A stretch of DNA of 24,443 bases, from NCBI GenBank assembly GCA_002633005.1, contig NMRA01000012.1, positions 1,392,730 to 1,417,172 of the forward strand. The letters are read 5' to 3'. The notes under the pieces were generated by a model that saw nothing but the letters and a program-made list of their open reading frames with translations, made no database searches and was not told where the DNA came from. Positions 21,001-24,443 of the stretch are shown piece after piece (position 1 is the first letter of the stretch; every line of letters begins with the position of its first letter). Origin of the DNA: Phoronis australis. Lineage: Eukaryota; Phoronida; Phoronidae. Both the position numbers and the translations under genes were made by a program.

Positions 21001-21431
21001 GTGATTATTTTTGAAGTAGCTGTTGTATTAGTGATAGCAATGTTTTTTTGTCATTTAAATACAGTGCATACATGTGGCTCATATCACTCGTACAATCCTA
21101 ACTGTTTACTAAAACTGTTAACAATAAACACGTCTCATAACTTTGTTCATCGTGTGAGTCAAGGTTTTGAATGACACATTCAATCTGTGAGGACAAATCG
21201 AAACAAAACCCGATCCTTTTGAGAATAAAGCATTTTTAACCTTTGTACGCCACATTTGAGTCCATTTTGCCGTGGAATCTTCAACAAAGATTACTGGCCT
21301 GAGGTGTGTAGCATATATAAGGAACATTCAGTGTGGGAATGTTTAAAGGCCTTGATTTTTGTGTGCAGATATTAACATTTTGTTCCTGTTGCTTTTTCCA
21401 GGGCCATGGTAGAAAACAGGCATGGATGTGA
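8817..21431 (+). CDS. TCHP: Trichoplein keratin filament-binding protein (TCHP, mitostatin)
   Basis: Coiled-coil protein of centrioles and intermediate filaments. In human it binds keratin 8/18 and ODF2, activates Aurora A to hold back cilium assembly, and also occurs at mitochondria-ER contacts. Exons are 8817-9007, 10632-10740 (second copy 11551-11659), 12515-12616, 13351-13476, 14736-14909, 15666-15778, 16293-16359, 17279-17389, 18690-18751, 19501-19582, 20445-20774 and 21402-21431. They total 1497 bases, 498 codons plus stop; human TCHP is also 498 residues. Every junction is GT-AG and in frame. Conserved blocks include MALP at 1-4, SMDAY at 64-68, [59 protein letters not shown] and a terminal AWM. 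Residues from about 260 on form the trichohyalin-plectin homology (TPH) region, rich in Glu, Lys, Arg and Gln. The start has a strong context, ACCATGG. Identity is very secure; the only structural doubt is the duplicated exon 2. Confidence 0.96.
9008..10631 (+). other. TCHP intron 1
   Basis: 1,624 bases, AT-rich. It contains a 17-base AC microsatellite at 9279-9295 and, from 10480, the start of duplication copy 1. Minus-strand open frames at 9542-9874 and 10205-10474 have no recognisable homology. Confidence 0.85.
9279..9295. repeat. AC dinucleotide microsatellite
   Basis: Uninterrupted ACACACACACACACACA, flanked by related CACA-rich bases. Confidence 0.95.
10480..11361 (+). repeat. Direct duplication, copy 1 (contains TCHP exon 2)
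   Basis: 882 bases repeated at 11399-12281 with about ten substitutions and one single-base indel (~1.2%). It covers the end of intron 1, exon 2 and the first half of intron 2. It ends where 37 unrelated bases and an N begin. Confidence 0.95.
10632..10740 (+). CDS. TCHP: TCHP exon 2, copy 1
   Basis: 109 bases: one base completing Ser64, then 36 codons beginning MDAYRTAHD and ending SEKDQYE. The acceptor is TCTGTCTTCTAG. The donor is GAG|GTAGAG, chosen because it makes the alignment to human TCHP gap-free into exon 3. A near-identical copy lies at 11551-11659. At 109 bases, using both copies in one mRNA would shift the frame. Confidence 0.9.
11362..11398. mobile_element. Fragment of a transposon-like terminus, ending in a G run and N
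   Basis: GGGCTGTTCCAGTAAAATCC followed by GTGGGAG-type bases, eight Gs and one N. It is present in copy 1 only and interrupts sequence that continues unbroken in copy 2. It resembles the G-rich ends of small DNA transposons in marine invertebrates, by general recall rather than an identified family. Confidence 0.4.
11399..12281 (+). repeat. Direct duplication, copy 2
   Basis: 883 bases matching copy 1 at an offset of 919-920. It starts abruptly right after the N at 11398 and runs on into unique intron 2 sequence, as expected if it is the contiguous allele and copy 1 is the redundant one. Confidence 0.95.
11551..11659 (+). CDS. TCHP: TCHP exon 2, copy 2 (duplicate, probably allelic)
   Basis: Same exon with one difference, a silent Leu change (TTG to CTG). 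Both splice sites are kept. It could replace copy 1 but cannot follow it in frame. It is most likely the other allele left in tandem by the assembly. Confidence 0.65.
12515..12616 (+). CDS. TCHP: TCHP exon 3
   Basis: 34 codons beginning [12 protein letters not shown] and ending [11 protein letters not shown], against human LKSAKEEQRKL. The acceptor is CCTTTTCAG and the donor ATG|GTAATT. Confidence 0.93.
12617..13350 (+). other. TCHP intron 3
   Basis: 734 bases. No gene, repeat or motif recognised. Confidence 0.8.
13351..13476 (+). CDS. TCHP: TCHP exon 4
   Basis: 42 codons with [16 protein letters not shown], against human LYEHWKKNNPKLREME, ending in VDDKQQ. The acceptor is CTTTTTTCAG and the donor CAG|GTATGG. 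Confidence 0.94.
13477..14735 (+). other. TCHP intron 4
   Basis: 1,259 bases, AT-rich. Near its 3' end, 14654-14713 could be a 60-base cassette exon with good splice sites. Nothing else recognised. Confidence 0.8.
14736..14909 (+). CDS. TCHP: TCHP exon 5
   Basis: 58 codons of charged coiled coil beginning [16 protein letters not shown] and ending [10 protein letters not shown]. The acceptor, GTCGTTGTAG, has a poor pyrimidine tract. It is the only nearby AG that keeps frame and aligns without gaps to human. The donor GAG|GTGGGG is also weak. Confidence 0.88.
14910..15665 (+). other. TCHP intron 5
   Basis: 756 bases. No feature recognised. The exon-6 frame is open back to 15561 but without conserved sequence before the acceptor. 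Confidence 0.8.
15666..15778 (+). CDS. TCHP: TCHP exon 6
   Basis: 37 codons plus two bases. It contains [20 protein letters not shown], closely matching human WELERLEEERKQME. The acceptor is CATTTACAG and the donor GG|GTGAGT. Two altered copies of its 3' end and donor follow in the intron. Confidence 0.93.
15722..16030 (+). repeat. Exon 6 end and intron 6 start, three diverged tandem copies
   Basis: Copy 1 is the real exon end (GCAGGAGTTGGGGTGAGTT, donor 15779). Copy 2 has GCAGGAGCTGGGGTGAGTT with an intact decoy donor at 15880. Copy 3 has GCAGGAACTTGGATGAGTT, where the donor GT has become AT (15995-15996). The following GGGTTTGG-TGTGTTG-GGTGGGG block is also repeated. Confidence 0.85.
16293..16359 (+). 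CDS. TCHP: TCHP exon 7
   Basis: One base completing Gly, then 22 codons, [19 protein letters not shown] and so on. It enters the TPH region. The acceptor is TTTATTTCAG and the donor CTG|GTATGT. Confidence 0.92.
16360..17278 (+). other. TCHP intron 7
   Basis: 919 bases, AT-rich. No gene or repeat recognised. Confidence 0.8.
17279..17389 (+). CDS. TCHP: TCHP exon 8
   Basis: 37 codons beginning [16 protein letters not shown] and ending ADAAWMKQ; human ends ADVAWMKQ. The acceptor is TACCCTATAG and the donor CAA|GTGAGT. Confidence 0.93.
17390..18689 (+). other. TCHP intron 8
   Basis: 1,300 bases. It contains one copy of a dispersed repeat at 17951-18182. No conserved coding sequence seen. Confidence 0.8.
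17951..18182 (+). repeat. Dispersed repeat, copy in TCHP intron 8
   Basis: Shares ordered blocks with 21911-22212: TGGGGTTT, TTGTTGCC, AAGTCAC/GTCACAGGCAAT, CTTGAGTC and GAAATGCAGC. Divergence is high and indels are common. No element class can be assigned. Confidence 0.6.
18690..18751 (+). CDS. TCHP: TCHP exon 9
   Basis: 20 codons plus two bases: [20 protein letters not shown], against human [20 protein letters not shown]. The acceptor is TGTTTTCAG and the donor CA|GTGAGT. Confidence 0.92.
18752..19500 (+). other. TCHP intron 9
   Basis: 749 bases. About 19050-19430 begins CCTTAAAGGGACATTACC and looks like a small interspersed element by its abrupt start. The start resembles ATAAAGGGACACCTTAACC at 8220. 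No second full copy is present to prove it. Confidence 0.4.
19501..19582 (+). CDS. TCHP: TCHP exon 10
   Basis: One base completing Gln, then 27 codons with [20 protein letters not shown], against human [20 protein letters not shown]. The acceptor is TGTCTTGCAG and the donor GAG|GTGAGC. Confidence 0.93.
19583..20444 (+). other. TCHP intron 10
   Basis: 862 bases, AT-rich. Short plus-strand open frames at 19719 and 20082 show no homology. Nothing else seen. Confidence 0.8.
20445..20774 (+). CDS. TCHP: TCHP exon 11
   Basis: 110 codons, the largest exon, covering most of the TPH coiled coil. It begins [14 protein letters not shown], has [18 protein letters not shown], and ends IRGFQQG. The acceptor is TTCTCACCAG and the donor GGG|GTAAGT. 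Confidence 0.94.
20775..21401 (+). other. TCHP intron 11
   Basis: 627 bases. The first ~180 are purine-rich with loosely repeated CAGCAGRGGGT and GTAGGG units, derived partly from the exon 11 end. The rest has no feature. Confidence 0.7.
21402..21431 (+). CDS. TCHP: TCHP exon 12 (terminal, nine codons)
   Basis: GHGRKQAWM followed by TGA; human ends GHPKIAWN. The acceptor CTTTTTCCAG is strong and phase 0 matches exon 11. It is too short to stand out as an open frame and was found from the conserved AW terminus. Confidence 0.88.
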   Translation, partial: GHGRKQAWM

Positions 21432-21910
21432 ACAAAGTTACACAAAGCCGACTGTTTTAGGAGAACACCATTTCCATCCATTTGTTCTCAAAGATTGAGA
21501 ACATGATTGACTGGTTAGGGAGTGTTAATTGTGGTGATCTTTGTCCTTCAAAACTTGTCTGTGAGCATGTAAACAGTGTTCAGATTCAGTTCACATGAAC
21601 TGTTTTTGTCCTTTGAGGAATACGTTTTTCTAGGTGAAATTCTACTCATGAGTTGCTGATGGCCACTGCACTATTCTGATGGCCACTGCACTATTTTTCA
21701 ACACGAGCTACATGATGCACCACATATCATGCTCATTTCTCGAAGCGGCTGTGACCTCTGAAGATGGTCGGAGAAATGACCAGTTTCATTCCTTTCTCAG
21801 GAATATCTATTTGTGATCTCACTGCATGAACTTTTGGTTCTTGTCGCTAAGTAGGTTAAACCAGCATTTCACCTCTGTGTTGCTGTCCATCTGGAATTCA
21901 TAACCCATGT

Positions 21911-22212
21911 GCTCTGGGGTTTTAAAACATTAACTTTGCTTATTGGATTGTTGCCGAATAAGCAGTCATGAAGTCACGTCACAGGCAATGTGTACATGCC
22001 CCATTTCCAAAATTCGCAATTTCAGGGTTGCTGAACCACATTAAGCTCTAAAGCGTTTTCTTGAGTCCCTGATGGTGTCGATGTTTTTGCTGGTAAAGGA
22101 AGTAAGGCTCCCTATTGCCTTAAGGAAAATATGAGCCAAATTTTATGAGAGTAAAAGTCCAAATTGAGTTTTTATTTTTTAACTAGCTAAACAAGGCGAA
22201 ATGCAGCTTTAA
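21911..22212 (+). repeat. Dispersed repeat, copy in TCHP 3' UTR
   Basis: Same-orientation, diverged partner of 17951-18182, lying inside the predicted 3' UTR. Confidence 0.6.
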
Positions 22213-22291
22213 CTTTGCTTGCCCACATAGCATTCTATTTAAAGTTATTGTCTCAAGGCTCTAAATACCCATAAGGGTGCGGTGTTCTATG

Positions 22292-22297
22292 AATAAA
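22292..22297 (+). promoter_or_regulatory. Poly(A) signal AATAAA for TCHP
   Basis: First canonical AATAAA after the TCHP stop codon, 861 bases downstream. No earlier AATAAA or ATTAAA was seen between 21432 and 22291. Confidence 0.45.
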
Positions 22298-22315
22298 GGA
22301 TCACAGTAAGGTAAT

Positions 22316-22566
22316 AGAATATGCCTTATGTAGCAAATTAACTGTCTGGAACGGGGATATACTTTTGCATATCAGTTGTATAAATATCATGGGGGGTTCG
22401 AATTTTTGGGAATATGAGCCTTTCACTTAAAAAAAGGGTATGTTCAGACCGTCCTGTGAATTCGTGGAATTTTGGTAGTTCCTGATTTTTTAGTGGACTT
22501 GTGTACGTGGTTTTCTACTTTTTCCGGATTTTTGTTCCTCTGAGGCGGCCAAAAGGGGGGGGGGGG
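22316..22566. other. TCHP downstream flank up to a G run
   Basis: No feature recognised. It ends in twelve Gs before the N at 22567. Confidence 0.5.
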
Positions 22567-22567
22567 N
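22567..22567. other. Assembly gap of one N
   Basis: A single N directly after twelve Gs. Sequence composition changes sharply across it, so true contiguity is uncertain. Confidence 0.7.
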
Positions 22568-22603
22568 GTTGGGCTCCTTCGAGCCCCACCGAGTTTCCCA
22601 TGA

Positions 22604-22947
22604 GTGCGCGCATGCGTTGTCTTTTTGCTTTGCGAATGTTCTCAGCATGACAGTGTTGTTGCAATCGTTGTCGGTTGAATGAGCTTGATACTGTATCTAG
22701 CTCATTGGTCGGGTCAACCGTTTCAAGACATCAGAGTAGAGGTCAGTAGCTGTCTCGCGGCTAGAAAACTTGCCAAAACCACGTGCTCTCACGGCAACAT
22801 CTTGCGTAATCTCGCGAAATCGTGCTTTTCTAGTCGGGTCCTAGCGGTATTGAACGCTCCCGGGACAGATTTCAATCATCGGTTCCCTCACGACGCGAAA
22901 AAGCTGGCCACGTGCTGTCATTGAAAATACACGGCTATATCTCGCGA
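22604..22947. promoter_or_regulatory. CpG-rich, motif-dense region, possible promoter
   Basis: Contains an NRF1-like GCGCATGCG (22608-22616), a reverse CCAAT box (22704-22708), two CACGTG E-boxes (22780 and 22909) and three TCTCGCG sites (22753, 22810, 22940). CpG is far denser than elsewhere in the window. It could be the promoter of a neighbouring gene; no exon of that gene can be identified here. Confidence 0.45.
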
Positions 22948-24443
22948 AATCTTATTTATTGCGAGGAACTAGTGTTATTGAAATCTACTCGATGCCTCAG
23001 TGACCCAGCAAAATCGGCGAAGACATCAACTGTGTAGCCAATGTCCCCTAACGGAAGACTTACCTCCTGCTAGTCTAATGACCGTGCGCTCAAATCCCTG
23101 CAGACAACACTTCTGAACCATTGAGTAAGGATTCCTGTTGTACATTTAACTACGAAACTATTAATTCCTATGTGCAAAGTGTTTTACCGCAGTGACTTGT
23201 AACGTTCTTGTGTAATGCAGGAACGTGTTGTAAATTAGCCCTTGGCCGACACATGGATTATCGGTATCTATCCTCTGTAAATAGTCTGTTATTGTTTTTG
23301 TTATTATTGTTGTTGGGCTCAATATCTCATAGGTTGGGCATCTCTCCGTCTGTGGGTCCCAATTTATATCAAGTGATATATAATTTTAAAAAAATGGAAA
23401 AAGAGTGGGTCCCTGGAGAAATGTACTTATGTACTTTTGCATTCGTCTTGTTGAATCAACTCGTTCTGGAAAATAAACTTGCTCGAAGCATTATGAAAAC
23501 TACGCCTTGAAGTGCGTTTAGACGGTTTATACAGGGCGATTGTCCCAAAACGGGCCCCAAACTTTGTTAGTCTGTCAACCTTATGTATTGAGCTCTAGGT
23601 GGCGCTTGTTGCATTTAATCCCGTGAAGCACGCGGAGGCAAGTCTGTAAGGACTAGTTGAGCTGACAAGATAGTCTAATTGTAATTAAGTCTTACAGCAA
23701 TGAAATCAAACAATTTTACAGTAAGTGCTGGAAATGTTCCCTCTTAGAAACCAAGCACAACTCGATGCGCCTTTTCCAAACTGAAAAACGCGATGCTTAT
23801 CAATCGAGTGCGAAATTGACTCACTGCCAAAAAAATGCTGGTATGTGGCACTGAAATATCGTTTCGCAGAACGTATTACATAACAGCGTTTTTTCTTATG
23901 TTAACGTAAATAGAAAATACAATTTTAGAAAGAGTGAATCTTCCTGTATATTACTACACCTTAATAAAAATGTTACCAGACCCCTCAAAGCGTAAATGCA
24001 TCACTCGCAGTTGACCAGTATTCTGCTAAATTTTCTCTCGTCTGTATACATGTATGTTTCGTTGTCTTTCTTTTCCAGCCTGCCCCAGGCCTACGCTTAT
24101 GGGCCTGCAAATTATGGGGTTGAGGAGGGGGCTGCCCTCCCGGCCCCGTATCCTACGGTCCTGCTGAGTGGTGGTTTCATTTGCGAAATTGTCTTATATT
24201 AGGTTGGTAATACGCATTCTTGTTTCCATAATATGTCATAGCAATTAGTGGACTCTTCCGTCGTAGTCGGCATAGCATGGCGTTCTCGACGTTTGGTTTA
24301 AGTGAGAAAAGATTTACCAAAATTCAGATACATCAGTGGCAGATCTAGGATATCACAAGAGGGGGCCCAACATTTTGTCTGTAAGCATTGGCGCAAACCA
24401 CGATTGTAGCACCGAATGGGGGGAGGTCGGGAGGGGGGGGGGG
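22948..24443. other. Right flank without a recognised gene
   Basis: An 85-codon frame from an ATG near 23252 has a Leu run from a TTR/TTG microsatellite-like tract and no homology. The final ~120 bases, from GTGGCAGATCTAGGAT to a G run, resemble the G-rich end of a DNA transposon. Otherwise nothing recognised. Confidence 0.4.

Larger units (their letters stand above)
21432..22315 (+). other. Predicted TCHP 3' UTR
   Basis: No coding potential. It follows the TGA and runs to just past the first AATAAA. The stretch 21911-22212 is a diverged copy of a repeat also found in intron 8, so part of the UTR is repeat-derived. The end point is inferred only from the poly(A) signal. Confidence 0.45.

Noticed and set aside
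23208-23510. 100-codon plus-strand frame with a Leu run
   Set aside because: The Leu run comes from a TTR/TTG-like tract; there is no homology and no good start or splice context.
24078-24202. Candidate last exon of TCHP after the TTTTCCAG at 24079
   Set aside because: It gives no match to the conserved tail. The exon at 21402-21431 does, in the right phase and much closer.

Overview
This is animal nuclear DNA: AT-rich, with split genes, GT-AG introns, dispersed repeats and no bacterial-style operons. Two genes can be reconstructed exon by exon, and both match human proteins almost residue for residue in length. That points to a slowly evolving invertebrate, probably marine and possibly a deuterostome, but the species cannot be fixed from the sequence. 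About 1% difference between two copies of one segment would fit a heterozygous, outbred animal.

Layout: 1-2106 is flank or the last intron of GLTP and holds a decayed dispersed repeat. 2107-7343 (minus strand) is GLTP, glycolipid transfer protein, with five coding exons recovered (175 codons, collinear with human residues 1-175); the last ~34 codons are not visible. 7344-8816 is a 1.47-kb head-to-head intergenic region with ETS-like and CRE-like sites and one copy of a repeat family. 8817-21431 (plus strand) is TCHP, trichoplein/mitostatin, with 12 coding exons (498 codons plus stop). 21432 to about 22.3 kb is its 3' UTR with a poly(A) signal. 22568-24443, after a one-N gap, is CpG-rich at first and contains no gene I can recognise.

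GLTP and TCHP are also divergent neighbours in human (12q24.11, from memory), so the pair looks like old conserved microsynteny around a shared promoter region. The two proteins have no known common pathway: GLTP moves glycosphingolipids between membranes in the cytosol, and trichoplein is a centriolar and filament-binding coiled-coil protein that restrains ciliogenesis.

The most notable oddities are: an 0.88-kb direct duplication that contains TCHP exon 2, most likely two haplotypes assembled in tandem; a triplicated exon-6 end with decoy splice sites; a Thr in place of the sugar-binding Lys55 in GLTP; and a three-copy repeat family with protein-like reading frames around the GLTP/TCHP promoter. 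I found no convincing new biological system.
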